A stretch of 25,698 bases of DNA from an uncultured Christensenella sp. (GCA_905203645.1 CAJKWP010000010.1:1-25698), one strand, 5' to 3'. Counted from the first letter of the stretch, positions 16,099 to 24,435 are shown. Program-made: numbers and translations. Notes: generated by a model not told the origin, from the sequence alone.

Positions 16099-16820
16099 AC
16101 TTTTTGATTATCTTGTGCGTTTGTTTTATGAACAAATATTTTGTCTTCAAAACAAAGCACCCAGATTGAAAAACCAAGCAAGAATTGTGCTGGATAATAT
16201 GTTGCAAGACAAACTATGTCAGACCACAAACCGACATTGCCAAAAACATGAAGCAAAAGCATGAAATCGGAAACAAAAAACAACACGCTTCCAATTGCCA
16301 AAACAAGTGAAGTCAAAGTTTTTTGTTTGATTGCAAGGTATATCGCCTTGCCAACCATCAATGAAATTATTGCACCATAAAATACGCAAACAAGTTTCAT
16401 CAAAATTGATTCAAAACCAAATATTGGGCACAATAACATAAACAAAACCGATGGTACAAAAATTGCTGCTGCAATCACAAAATCCCAAATATAAATTTTT
16501 TGCAAAAATATATATGCAACAAAGTAAAACACATGACCGATTGCAAACAAAGCTGCGCCACAAATAAAGTGAATATTGAGTATAATGTCCCCAAGCATAG
16601 CAAAAAACAAACCAACGCACAACAAAATAGCAAACATTTTTTTGTTTTTATCAAACCATTTTGATTTTAACGCAACTATCAAATTTATAACACCAACAAG
16701 CAAAAACAAAAAACTTGTTGTCCCCTTCAAAGCCAAGCCACCCAAAAGCATGTAACTCAAATCGCCTGCAATGATAAGTGCAAGCAAAACAACATTGAGT
16801 GCCATTGATACTTTCTTCAT
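16089..16820 (-). CDS. YhhN/TMEM86 family membrane protein
   Basis: This 243-residue integral membrane protein has about eight hydrophobic helices. The family hallmarks are visible: GDIIL with an early FAMLGD, FAIGHVFYFVAY, SDFMLLLH, and TYYPAQFLLGFS near the end. Eukaryotic relatives and some bacterial ones are lysoplasmalogenases, which cleave the vinyl-ether bond of lysoplasmalogens; plasmalogens occur in anaerobic Clostridia, so that role is plausible. AGGAGA precedes the ATG and a consensus promoter lies upstream. Confidence 0.85.
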   Translation of the reverse strand: MKKVSMALNVVLLALIIAGDLSYMLLGGLALKGTTSFLFLLVGVINLIVALKSKWFDKNKKMFAILLCVGLFFAMLGDIILNIHFICGAALFAIGHVFYFVAYIFLQKIYIWDFVIAAAIFVPSVLFMLLCPIFGFESILMKLVCVFYGAIISLMVGKAIYLAIKQKTLTSLVLAIGSVLFFVSDFMLLLHVFGNVGLWSDIVCLATYYPAQFLLGFSIWVLCFEDKIFVHKTNAQDNQKVQS

Positions 16821-16838
16821 ATTTATTCTCCTGTGATT

Positions 16839-16868
16839 ATTTTAACCAAAAAACTTAAATTTTGTCAA
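16839..16868 (-). promoter_or_regulatory. Promoter of the YhhN gene
   Basis: A perfect TTGACA (16868-16863), an 18-nt spacer and TAAAAT (16844-16839). Confidence 0.7.
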
Positions 16869-16890
16869 ATAATGTATAAATAAATGAAAA

Positions 16891-16920
16891 AAAACACCTT
16901 TTGATTTCAAAAAGTGTTTT
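16891..16920 (-). terminator. Terminator of the 120-residue unknown gene
   Basis: AAAACAC/GTGTTTT and TTTTG/CAAAA form a stem with one C-A mismatch and a 4-nt loop; T-run on the minus strand. It lies 20 nt past the stop at 16941. Confidence 0.65.
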
Positions 16921-16940
16921 TATTTTGTAAATTTTTCAAA

Positions 16941-17303
16941 TTACATTTCTTTGTCTGGTTGCTTTTGTGCAGATTCAATCACTTTGTTTACGTTGGATTT
17001 TACAAAAGTATCAAGTGCTACCTTGCAGTCCAAAAGTTTGTTGAAATTTTCTTGCGAAGGATCTTGTTCGTATCTTTCAATCAATTTGTCAAGCATATTT
17101 AAAAGTGTTTTCTTTGTGTTGATAATATCCTTTTTTGTACTTTTGTTTACCTTGTAAACTCTACTTGAATCATTGAAAATATAATCAAATAATACTTCGG
17201 TGTATTCATTGGCTTGAGCTTCGTCAACTTTTTTGATAAATTCCCTCGTTATTCCCAATTCTTTCAAAACTTTTTTTCTGACACTATATTTTTCTTTTTC
17301 CAT
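16941..17303 (-). CDS. Small helical protein of unknown function
   Basis: This 120-residue protein is rich in Lys, Glu, Asp and Asn, and is predicted helical throughout, with no signal peptide, membrane helix or Cys. I recognise no family. The repeated spacing of Leu/Ile in INTKKTLLNMLDKLIERYEQ suggests a coiled coil. It is well supported as a gene: AAAGGAG 6 nt from the ATG, a consensus promoter and a terminator. It is a single-gene transcript between YhhN and the divergent DUF378 gene. Confidence 0.8.
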   Translation of the reverse strand: MEKEKYSVRKKVLKELGITREFIKKVDEAQANEYTEVLFDYIFNDSSRVYKVNKSTKKDIINTKKTLLNMLDKLIERYEQDPSQENFNKLLDCKVALDTFVKSNVNKVIESAQKQPDKEM

Positions 17304-17321
17304 ATTTATCTCCTTTTTTTG

Positions 17322-17349
17322 ATTATATCACATAAAAAAAAGTTGTCAA
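17322..17349 (-). promoter_or_regulatory. Promoter of the 120-residue unknown gene
   Basis: TTGACA (17349-17344), a 16-nt spacer and TATAAT (17327-17322) both match consensus perfectly. Confidence 0.75.
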
Positions 17350-17465
17350 GATTTATCAAAAAAAAATTCAATCAAAATAAAATTTTCAAACATTCTTAAA
17401 ATTGACAAGATATCAAAGTTGTATAATATACAAATTTTTGCGAACACTAAAGTCAAGGAGGAAAA

Positions 17466-17705
17466 ATGAAAGCAGTAAAAATTACAAATTTGGTAGCATT
17501 TATTCTGCTTGTTATAGGTGGACTTAACTGGCTTTTGATTGGAGTTTTTGACTTCAATCTTGTTACAGCAATTACAGGTGGAGTTGTTGCACTTTACAGA
17601 ACAATTTACTCTTTGGTCGGCTTAAGTACTCTGTGGCTCATTATTTCAAGCATATGGACCAAACACATTGGCTTCCCAGTCAATGAAGAACCAATAGTAA
17701 GATAA
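17466..17705 (+). CDS. DUF378 membrane protein (YuzA-like)
   Basis: This 79-residue protein has two membrane helices (about 8-28 and 42-63). The motif GGLNWLLIGVFDFNLV is characteristic of DUF378 (YuzA). Function is unknown for the whole family. A strong AGGAGG site precedes the ATG, and TATAAT lies at 17422-17427 with a TTGACA at a short 14-nt spacing. A terminator follows 6 nt past the stop. Confidence 0.9.
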   Translation: MKAVKITNLVAFILLVIGGLNWLLIGVFDFNLVTAITGGVVALYRTIYSLVGLSTLWLIISSIWTKHIGFPVNEEPIVR

Positions 17706-17710
17706 TGTTG

Positions 17711-17742
17711 AAAAAATGCACTCTTCATCGAGTGCATTTTTT
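17711..17742. terminator. Bidirectional terminator between DUF378 and zincin genes
   Basis: aaaaaatgcactc (17711-17723) and gagtgcatttttt (17730-17742) form a perfect 13-bp stem with a 6-nt loop. It serves both convergent genes, and the minus-strand gene's stop codon at 17741 lies within the stem's end. Confidence 0.9.
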
Positions 17743-19207
17743 AACATTCAAAATTTTTGTTTGATTTTATATTAAGTTTAGTCTTTGACTGGATGTTTTC
17801 ATCATGAAAATCTTCTTCAGCCGCCATTTGATTTAGATAGTCAAGTTCAAGTAATGCTTGGTTTGCATCATCATAACAAGTGAATCCATAATATTGTTGC
17901 TCATCAAAGTATTCTTTTGTAAGGTCGCTGAAAATTACATCCTTCAACTGTTTCATATATTTGTTTTTTACATACAAGTCTTTTGGCAAATATTTTTGCA
18001 GTGAAATATCTTGCATTTCGACTACATTGATTTCACGTGTCAAAGGAACTATATTTCCATAATTTTTGAAACTGAGGCATTGTGCATAGAACACATATTC
18101 AAGCATTTCAGGGTCATTGGTGGAAGGAATATTGAGTCCAACACATTGAGCAAAAACATCTTTGACACTTTCAATTGTGTTTACAACTGTATCAAAATAT
18201 ACGTTCCAAAAATCATAAAAGTATCTTGCATTTGGAATTGTATAACCGAAAAATACATTGCTTGCATACATAGTAAATGAATTTAAAATTGCTTTTTTGA
18301 CGTCCATTCCATTATGAAACAAGTCCATATTGTCCAAAAGATCAGTAATAACTTTGATTTGGAACATATTCAAGTGTTGCTTGTTTATGTTAAAAAAGTC
18401 ATTTTGATACAAAGCGTTTCCCTTGCTTAAGATCGAATATTTGGTGTTGAATATTAAATCTATACCTTCCAAATATTTGCAGGCATTTGATCGCACCTGT
18501 GCATCCTTTTCAATTTTTGAAAGTTTTTGGTCGCAAGCATTCTCAAAAAGACTGTCAAATACTTTGTAGTCATTTTCAAAATATGCTTTGATGACTTTTG
18601 TTCCAACAATCATTCTTAATTGATTGAGTATTTTTTGTTCTTGAATATAAGCCGTTGGAACGACTGAGCCATAATATTCACTTATTGTACTCAAAGACAA
18701 GTATTCGGTGATTGCTTCTGTATAAACACTGTTATTGGTCAAGTATGCAAAATAGTTCTTTTGATCATCAATATTTTGAATAAGATAAGACAAGAAGCCC
18801 GTACTCATGGCACTTGATTCAAAATTTGATTTGTTTTTGAATGTTTCACGAGTTGATGAAAGACAGTGTGTAAGCTCGTGAACAATAGTTGAAAAGTATT
18901 TATGTTTGCTTAAGTTAACTTTTGCAATCTGAATTTCATTTATTTCGGAATAATAACATCCCAGCGCATTTTCCAACTCTTTTTGAAACCCAACATGTAC
19001 CCTTTGCATGCTTTCATCAAGTCTTTGTTTGAGTTGCCACATATCAACGCCATACTTGGAAATACTTTTGAAATGAAACTTCAAAATTTCTTTCAATTCT
19101 TTCTTTTGCTTGGCATCAAAAATATCAAGTTTTGATACGAAACCATTGATTTCAGTATCAAAATTTGGCATAGTATTCAAGTGTGTTTTGTTGGAATATT
19201 TTTTCAT
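17741..19207 (-). CDS. HExxH zincin-type metallopeptidase-like protein, family unknown
   Basis: This 488-residue soluble protein has the zinc-binding motif HELTH (110-114) within FSTIVHELTHCLSS. About 50 residues later comes VYTEAITEYLSL, where Glu164 or Glu168 could be the third zinc ligand, as in gluzincins. The remaining 300 residues are helical, with no recognised domain. There is no signal peptide, so it would act inside the cell or on a structure assembled inside. It is the last gene of the operon starting at 21780, 38 nt after the zinc-ribbon gene with AAAGGA before its ATG. Peptidase activity is inferred from the motif only. Confidence 0.8.
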   Translation of the reverse strand: MKKYSNKTHLNTMPNFDTEINGFVSKLDIFDAKQKKELKEILKFHFKSISKYGVDMWQLKQRLDESMQRVHVGFQKELENALGCYYSEINEIQIAKVNLSKHKYFSTIVHELTHCLSSTRETFKNKSNFESSAMSTGFLSYLIQNIDDQKNYFAYLTNNSVYTEAITEYLSLSTISEYYGSVVPTAYIQEQKILNQLRMIVGTKVIKAYFENDYKVFDSLFENACDQKLSKIEKDAQVRSNACKYLEGIDLIFNTKYSILSKGNALYQNDFFNINKQHLNMFQIKVITDLLDNMDLFHNGMDVKKAILNSFTMYASNVFFGYTIPNARYFYDFWNVYFDTVVNTIESVKDVFAQCVGLNIPSTNDPEMLEYVFYAQCLSFKNYGNIVPLTREINVVEMQDISLQKYLPKDLYVKNKYMKQLKDVIFSDLTKEYFDEQQYYGFTCYDDANQALLELDYLNQMAAEEDFHDENIQSKTKLNIKSNKNFEC

Positions 19208-19245
19208 TTTCTATCCTTTAAAACAATCAATCGCTCATTTTATTT

Positions 19246-19473
19246 TCAATCGTTTTTTATTTTAAAAATCATACCTTTTATCATTTCCAAGTCACTTTGA
19301 TCTTTGATTGTTTTTGCCAAAACATTCAAAATCTGAAGTTGACTGTTTTGAGATTTGATTTTTTCATTTTGTTTGGCAAGTTCACTGATTGGCTGTCCAC
19401 ACAAATAACAATAATTTGAATTTGAAGGGATCGCCTTGTGGCAAGATGGGCAAACTATAAATTTTTTTTCCAT
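19246..19473 (-). CDS. Small zinc-ribbon protein with coiled-coil tail
   Basis: This 75-residue protein begins with a zinc ribbon (Cys at 8, 11, 22 and 25; CPSC and CYLC), followed by about 45 residues of probable coiled coil. It resembles the short double-Cys adaptor proteins of Bacillota, but no function is assigned. Its ATG lies 2 nt after the stop of the preceding gene, so it belongs to the same operon and is probably translationally coupled. Confidence 0.8.
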   Translation of the reverse strand: MEKKFIVCPSCHKAIPSNSNYCYLCGQPISELAKQNEKIKSQNSQLQILNVLAKTIKDQSDLEMIKGMIFKIKND

Positions 19474-19475
19474 AA

Positions 19476-20645
19476 TTATTCCGTCCTCTCGTGTTCATTT
19501 GTTTTTGTACTGCTCAATGCTTTTTCGACAGACTCCAAGCACATATCAACAAGAATATATTTTTTCTGACGGTTTTCGTATAATTTTTTTTCCAAATCAA
19601 TGTTATTTTCGAAAATATTTATTCCTCCGTCAACTACTGAAAACTCATAGTCATCTTCAAGGTTAACCCAAAATACATCGTAAAATCTTGTGTGCGTTTC
19701 GGGTTTTTGCATTCTTGGCGTGCGAAGATATGTTGATTGTGGTGAAACATTGTATACTTCGCCAGCCGAAATTTTCCCAACAACGTTGCTGTTTGTACGG
19801 AAAATTAAATTGGCGTTGAGTTCACCGTTATCTTTGAGTGCCGAACGATTTGCTCCTTGGATGGTTGTTGCTTTACCCGTTTGATTTGTTTGTATTCCCA
19901 TAATGCCGTATTTTTTTCTTGGACCCTTTTTGATTACATTGAGTCCCAAACTTACACCTTCGTCAATGTAGTGTAAGTTTGGCAATCTGAGTTCATCAAC
20001 AATTTCTTGAAGAATATCACGACCAAGCTCTTTCATAATTTTGTGTTCTTGTGCTCCACGCATCAAGTACAATTGAATATCTTTTATATTCATTGCTTTT
20101 GCTATACGAAAATATGCTTTTATATCACAAACCAGTCTTTCTTTGCGTTTGTTTATTCCGTAATAATAAATTTTTCCATCACGAATATCTGCATTGCGAA
20201 GATACTTCATTTCCCATTCATTTCCCAAAAGGTCACCAGCAAAAATAACATGAGTTTGACCAAGTTTGCTGACCTTTGAAAGTTGATGCTGGATTATGTT
20301 TCGGGTCAAATTGTCGACTCTTCCGACTTGTGGGTTTGATTTGTCATAATAATTTGTTCCGCTGTAAAATATCAAATTGAAGCCTGCTTCATTTGGTTTG
20401 ATGACAATATCCTGTTTTGTTACAGTTGCTGTTTTTTTGCTTGCAACCTGTTTTGTATAATCAAGTGCCCCTGCCACAGATGCAAGTTCAATGGTTTCAT
20501 TGTGAGCAAGGTTTACTTTGCTTACCAAGTATTGTTCAAAAAGTTCGTGATCTTTTTTTCGAAAGTTTTCTTCGTAAAAAATTTCAAGCAATCTTTGTTC
20601 TTTTTGTGCGTTGGTTTTTATGTGATTTTTCTCAAGTTCTGCCAT
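19476..20645 (-). CDS. Degenerate calcineurin-like phosphoesterase paralog
   Basis: This 389-residue protein appears related to the adjacent phosphoesterase but lacks most metal ligands. Where the partner has DLH this reads YSGTNYYD; AGDLLGNE (136-143) keeps the GD motif; GAQEHK (197-202) replaces GNHD; no GHxH is present. It is therefore probably inactive, or binds a different metal or ligand, possibly acting as a structural partner. The start at 20645 is chosen because AAAGGGAG lies at a good distance and the preceding stop is 4 nt upstream; an upstream in-frame ATG would overlap the neighbour. The homology is judged by eye and a structure comparison would settle it. Confidence 0.65.
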   Translation of the reverse strand: MAELEKNHIKTNAQKEQRLLEIFYEENFRKKDHELFEQYLVSKVNLAHNETIELASVAGALDYTKQVASKKTATVTKQDIVIKPNEAGFNLIFYSGTNYYDKSNPQVGRVDNLTRNIIQHQLSKVSKLGQTHVIFAGDLLGNEWEMKYLRNADIRDGKIYYYGINKRKERLVCDIKAYFRIAKAMNIKDIQLYLMRGAQEHKIMKELGRDILQEIVDELRLPNLHYIDEGVSLGLNVIKKGPRKKYGIMGIQTNQTGKATTIQGANRSALKDNGELNANLIFRTNSNVVGKISAGEVYNVSPQSTYLRTPRMQKPETHTRFYDVFWVNLEDDYEFSVVDGGINIFENNIDLEKKLYENRQKKYILVDMCLESVEKALSSTKTNEHERTE

Positions 20646-20649
20646 AAGA

Positions 20650-21780
20650 TCAGATCTCCCTTTCGATTTGATTGAGTGTTTCGACAATGTTGTTTATCGA
20701 ATTCTTCATCTGTTCGCTTTCCATTTTGGATTGCAAACTTGCTCTTAATTCTTGATCAGATGCAACTTTGTAAGTGGACAAATATCTTTTTGCAAACGAA
20801 GTATACTCGTCCGAAAGTTTTTTAAGTATAGGAAATTTTGTTATTTTTACTATATATTCAAATTCGGTTTCGCTTGTTTTGTTTGAATAGTATGGATTTT
20901 TTTGACAAGTGATATCATAAGCGATTGCGTTTGTATAACCATCATTGAAACCTTTGCTTGCACTGTATTGGTTGTCGCCTTGGAATGATGGCAAAATTTC
21001 GATACGCACATTTTTGTTTTTGTAACCAGTTATTATGCCTTTTTTGTTTTTGACTGGCACTGAAATCGGTTTTATAAAAGTAAGTTCTGTATGTATGTGA
21101 CCAGAAAAAATCATATCTGGAAATACATTGTTGTTTTTGCAAAGTTTTATGCACTTTTGTGCAAGTTCGTCAACGCCTTTTGCCATTGAGCCATGTGTTG
21201 CAAATGCTTTGAGCCCAAATTCTTCGTTGGTTGCAAATTTTATATCAATCAATGCGTTGTAAGGAACATATGGTGCAATTTTTTTTGCGGATTCCTTTGC
21301 AGGACTTATGTTTGCAGGCTTTACTCTGTCACCAAATTCGCCATCATGATTTCCGCCAAGTACAAACAATATTTTATGTTTTATAAACTCAAGCAATTTT
21401 TCAGAACCGTCGATTGCTTGTGTTATGTTTGTTTTCGCATTGTATGGGTTGGTTTTTGACAATATGTTTGCATTGTCATACCAATCACCGCCTATAAAAC
21501 TGTAAGCATTTGGTAAATTTTCCAAATAGTCGGCAATCATTTGAAATCTTTTCAAATTGAAGCCTTCACCAAACATATGCAAATCATACAGAGGTATAAG
21601 ACAAAGATGTGAAAACTTTGACGTGATACTAATTGGCACTACAGCTTCGGTATCCAATGCATCAGAGCCCGCCCTTCTAAGTATTTCTTTCATACGATTT
21701 TGCTGACCCGCCAAAAAATTTGGGTCAAATTCAACTTTGATGTCACTTCTTAGGGAAGACACTTTTACATTTTTCGCCAT
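20650..21780 (-). CDS. Calcineurin-like metallophosphoesterase
   Basis: This 376-residue protein has the full two-metal active-site set in order: DLH (66-68), GGDWYDN (Asp99), GNHD (143-146), His196 in ATHG and GHIH (227-230). It should cleave a phosphoester; substrates in this superfamily include nucleic acids, nucleotides and proteins. The C-terminal 60 residues are helical. The start at 21780 is chosen because TGGAGA precedes it and a consensus promoter lies just upstream; the longer frame would read through that promoter. It is the first gene of a four-gene operon (20650, 19476, 19246, 17741). Confidence 0.88.
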   Translation of the reverse strand: MAKNVKVSSLRSDIKVEFDPNFLAGQQNRMKEILRRAGSDALDTEAVVPISITSKFSHLCLIPLYDLHMFGEGFNLKRFQMIADYLENLPNAYSFIGGDWYDNANILSKTNPYNAKTNITQAIDGSEKLLEFIKHKILFVLGGNHDGEFGDRVKPANISPAKESAKKIAPYVPYNALIDIKFATNEEFGLKAFATHGSMAKGVDELAQKCIKLCKNNNVFPDMIFSGHIHTELTFIKPISVPVKNKKGIITGYKNKNVRIEILPSFQGDNQYSASKGFNDGYTNAIAYDITCQKNPYYSNKTSETEFEYIVKITKFPILKKLSDEYTSFAKRYLSTYKVASDQELRASLQSKMESEQMKNSINNIVETLNQIEREI

Positions 21781-21799
21781 AATTTTTATCTCCAAAAAT

Positions 21800-21828
21800 A
21801 TTGTACCCGAAACAAACTGTTTTGTCAA
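21800..21828 (-). promoter_or_regulatory. Promoter of the phosphoesterase-zincin operon
   Basis: A perfect TTGACA (21828-21823), a 17-nt spacer and TACAAT (21805-21800). Confidence 0.75.
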
Positions 21829-21953
21829 TATCGAAATTTCAAAATTTGTTTTTTTATTTGATAACAAACACGCCGTCATAAGCATTTTATTTGCAAAACA
21901 AAAAAAATGTCAAATCCTTTTTTTCGACAAAAAAACTTTTTTTATTTTTTGTC

Positions 21954-21982
21954 TTGAAACATATCAAATTATGTGTTATAAT
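21954..21982 (+). promoter_or_regulatory. Promoter giving a probably leaderless metzincin-like mRNA
   Basis: TTGAAA (21954-21959), a 17-nt spacer and a perfect TATAAT (21977-21982) are followed by 6 nt and the ATG at 21989. The predicted transcript start is the A of the ATG. The spacing is the same as before the SPFH gene. Confidence 0.65.
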
Positions 21983-21988
21983 AAAAAT

Positions 21989-22918
21989 ATGAAGAAAAAA
22001 AATAAAGCGATGATGGAAGAACTTTCCCAAGATGAATTGGCACTTAGAAAAAAAGAAAAAAGAAATAATATAATCAGCGCAGTGATTAACTGGCTGATGA
22101 TTGGCACTTTGGTGCTTGGTCCAACAGTTTTGACAAAAAGCCGTCCTGCGGCAAAAAAAGTTGACAAAAATCTTGATTTGATTGAAGAAATTGCACCTTC
22201 AAACAACATTAACATGGACTATTCAAACTTGATACGTCTTCACCCTGTGTGGAATTGTCTGTCAAATCACCTTTATGCAAACCATGTTATTCCATTTTGG
22301 GCAAAAAAGATTGATGTCAATGTTGCTCTTGACCTTTCAAGTGAACAAAAACGTGCACTTCAACATTCAGTTGACCTTTTGAATGAACTCAACGAAAAAA
22401 CATACACAAACGTTCCAACCATTGTTTTAAACTATGGCGAAGATTCGTTGTCAAAGTTCAATGTTGTTGACATAAATATAACCGAAGAAACCGACCAAGA
22501 CGTACCTTATGAAGCTGTGTGCAAATCAAGACTTTACCCAACATTAAATGGTGTTAACAACTTGTTCTCAAACATAAAAGTTGTGAGTAAAGTAATCAAA
22601 GATACTCAAAATCCCACTCACCTTTCAACAGTTTTGACGCATGAACTTTTGCACGCAATTTATGGGTTTGAAGACAATTACACACACTCAAATGATACTG
22701 AAACTATTATGAATACAGAAGACTACAAAGAACAAGACTTTCTGTCACCAAATGATTTGTATATCATAAACGCAATTTGTTGGAACAAGCAACTTTCAAG
22801 CGAACAAATCAAGAATGTGGAAAAATATTACAAATATTTTGAAGATAGATACGAAAAAACCGATCGTAAACCAGTAAAAAGCCTTATGGATGGGCAGTCA
22901 ACTGACCTAACAATGTAA
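21989..22918 (+). CDS. Membrane-anchored metzincin-like protein (HExxH with Met-turn-like motif)
   Basis: This 309-residue protein has a charged cytoplasmic N-terminus and one membrane helix (about 27-48), so the rest should face outward. HELLHAIYGFED (218-229) supplies HExxH and, one residue later than the metzincin spacing, Gly226 and Asp229; His233 is another candidate third ligand. IMN (240-242) then resembles a Met-turn, and LSPNDLYIINAI resembles the helix that closes matrixin domains. I infer a divergent extracellular metallopeptidase. It is transcribed divergently from the phosphoesterase operon, whose last gene is also a zincin. The ATG at 21989 is chosen from the promoter position; no SD is present. 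Confidence 0.75.
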   Translation: MKKKNKAMMEELSQDELALRKKEKRNNIISAVINWLMIGTLVLGPTVLTKSRPAAKKVDKNLDLIEEIAPSNNINMDYSNLIRLHPVWNCLSNHLYANHVIPFWAKKIDVNVALDLSSEQKRALQHSVDLLNELNEKTYTNVPTIVLNYGEDSLSKFNVVDINITEETDQDVPYEAVCKSRLYPTLNGVNNLFSNIKVVSKVIKDTQNPTHLSTVLTHELLHAIYGFEDNYTHSNDTETIMNTEDYKEQDFLSPNDLYIINAICWNKQLSSEQIKNVEKYYKYFEDRYEKTDRKPVKSLMDGQSTDLTM

Positions 22919-22925
22919 AACTGAC

Positions 22926-22982
22926 GAAAAAAAAAGAGCAGTTTGCTTCTCTTTCGGGCAAGCAAAACTGTTCTTTTTTTTT
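22926..22982. terminator. Bidirectional terminator between metzincin and lipoprotein genes
   Basis: A long imperfect stem pairs aaaaaagagcagtttgctt with aagcaaaactgttctttttt, with one bulge and one G-U pair. A and T runs flank it. It lies between two convergent genes. Confidence 0.8.
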
Positions 22983-22985
22983 GTA

Positions 22986-24161
22986 TTATGCAGTGTAACC
23001 GTTTTTCAAGTCGGCTGTAAATCTTTCAAGTTCGTTATTTGCAGTCGTAATCATTTTTTGATAATTTTGTTCAAATTTATCTGTAAAATTTTTGAGTTCT
23101 TGCGTTGCATTTGTACTCATTTTGTCAAGATAATCAGAAACGTTCACTCCAGCATTTTGAATTGCCGAAAGTACATTGTTATAAGCAGTTGTAACCGCTT
23201 CTTTTGCATTGTCAAGTTGAGTGTTTGCAACAGTGTATTGGCTTTCAAGTTTTTGTTGAGCGTTGTCAAGTGCCGATTTGTAATTTGCCAATATTTGTGT
23301 CATTGCAGCAGTTACATCGCCTTCCGGAAGTGACGCAACATAATTGCGATAGTTAAGATAGTCTGCTTTTGCATCATTGACTGTTTTCAAAGCAACTTGA
23401 TAAATACTTGTTTGGTCCAGAAGCAAAGTTTTTCTTGTTGATTCAATGGTTTCGATTGCTCCTTTGTAACCTGTTTCTGCCACTTCAATGGCTGCTTTTT
23501 GAATTGGTCCAACTTGAGATTTAAGATAATTAAATTTTGCAAGTTCAAAAGCATATTCTTTTGCGTTGTAATAAGCTTCTTTGAGTTGCTGTGAATAAAG
23601 TTCAGCTGTTTCTTTTCTTGAAAGCTGAATTTGATCAATCAATTCTTTGTTGCTCATAGCCTTGACTTTTGCTTCTTCAAGATAAGGAGCACATTCTGCA
23701 ACCAATTTTTGCAAATATTCTTTTGAAAGAGCATCAGTTTTGTTCAACGTTGCTTGAATGTTGTTTTCTGTCAAGTAAGTATCAATTTTGTCTGTTATTT
23801 TTTTGAAAGTTTTGTCTGCTTCACGTTTGTTGCCCGAAAACGAAACTTGTATTTGGTTTTCATTTGCCTTCACGTTTCCTGTAACTAAGTATCCAGTTTC
23901 TTTTGAAACGCTGATAAAGATTTCAACCGCTTCATCGGCAGTTTTGCCAACAAATACTTGTCCGTTTATTATGACATTTCCTTCTTCGTTGAGTGCATTT
24001 ACACTTAAAACCTTGTTATCTTTGTCCAAAATAAATTCCACTTTGGGATTAAGTGAAAGATTCATGACGGTGTTCGCATTGTCATTTCCACATCCGCAAA
24101 GCAGAATAGAGCAAGAAACAATCAAGCAAAATGCACAAATAAATGATATTATTTTTTTCAT
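22986..24161 (-). CDS. Lipoprotein with RsgI-like middle domain and long helical tail
   Basis: This 391-residue protein has a lipoprotein signal peptide with lipobox LCGC (Cys24 lipidated). Residues about 33-95 (MNLSLNPKVEFILDKDNKV, then VGKTADEAVEIFISVSKETG) resemble the extracytoplasmic middle domain of RsgI-type anti-sigma factors. In those factors this domain follows a membrane helix and cytoplasmic anti-sigma region, both absent here. The rest (about 130-391) is helical and coiled-coil-like, rich in Ala, Asn and Gln. It is probably an outer-membrane-face sensor or scaffold protein, not an anti-sigma factor. GGAGGG precedes the ATG. Confidence 0.75.
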   Translation of the reverse strand: MKKIISFICAFCLIVSCSILLCGCGNDNANTVMNLSLNPKVEFILDKDNKVLSVNALNEEGNVIINGQVFVGKTADEAVEIFISVSKETGYLVTGNVKANENQIQVSFSGNKREADKTFKKITDKIDTYLTENNIQATLNKTDALSKEYLQKLVAECAPYLEEAKVKAMSNKELIDQIQLSRKETAELYSQQLKEAYYNAKEYAFELAKFNYLKSQVGPIQKAAIEVAETGYKGAIETIESTRKTLLLDQTSIYQVALKTVNDAKADYLNYRNYVASLPEGDVTAAMTQILANYKSALDNAQQKLESQYTVANTQLDNAKEAVTTAYNNVLSAIQNAGVNVSDYLDKMSTNATQELKNFTDKFEQNYQKMITTANNELERFTADLKNGYTA

Positions 24162-24179
24162 TTTTTACCCTCCAAGTTT

Positions 24180-24209
24180 ATTTTACAACATACCTTTTAT
24201 CTTTGACAA
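24180..24209 (-). promoter_or_regulatory. Promoter of the RsgI-like lipoprotein gene
   Basis: TTGTCA (24209-24204), an 18-nt spacer and TAAAAT (24185-24180), just upstream of the GGAGGG site. Confidence 0.6.
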
Positions 24210-24435
24210 CCATTTTGCAAAAATTTTGATGCACAATAACTTACAATTTTGAAGATTTTGTACATTTTTGTTATTTTTGCAAAAAGTGTAAAAAGCAAAG
24301 TCGTTTAATATCGATGTAATATTGAAGATTTTTATATAAAGTAAAAACAATATCTTTTACTAGTCAAAATAAGCATAAAAATAATGACACACTTAGATTT
24401 TTATACTAAATATTTTATTGGAAATTATGAATTTT
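24210..24435. other. AT-rich intergenic stretch, nothing recognised
   Basis: No ORF, RNA gene or clear repeat is visible here. Confidence 0.5.

Noticed and set aside
17402..17427. TTGACA-TATAAT pair before the DUF378 gene as a standard promoter
   Set aside because: The spacer is 14 nt, too short for a normal sigma-A promoter; TATAAT may work with another -35 or an activator.
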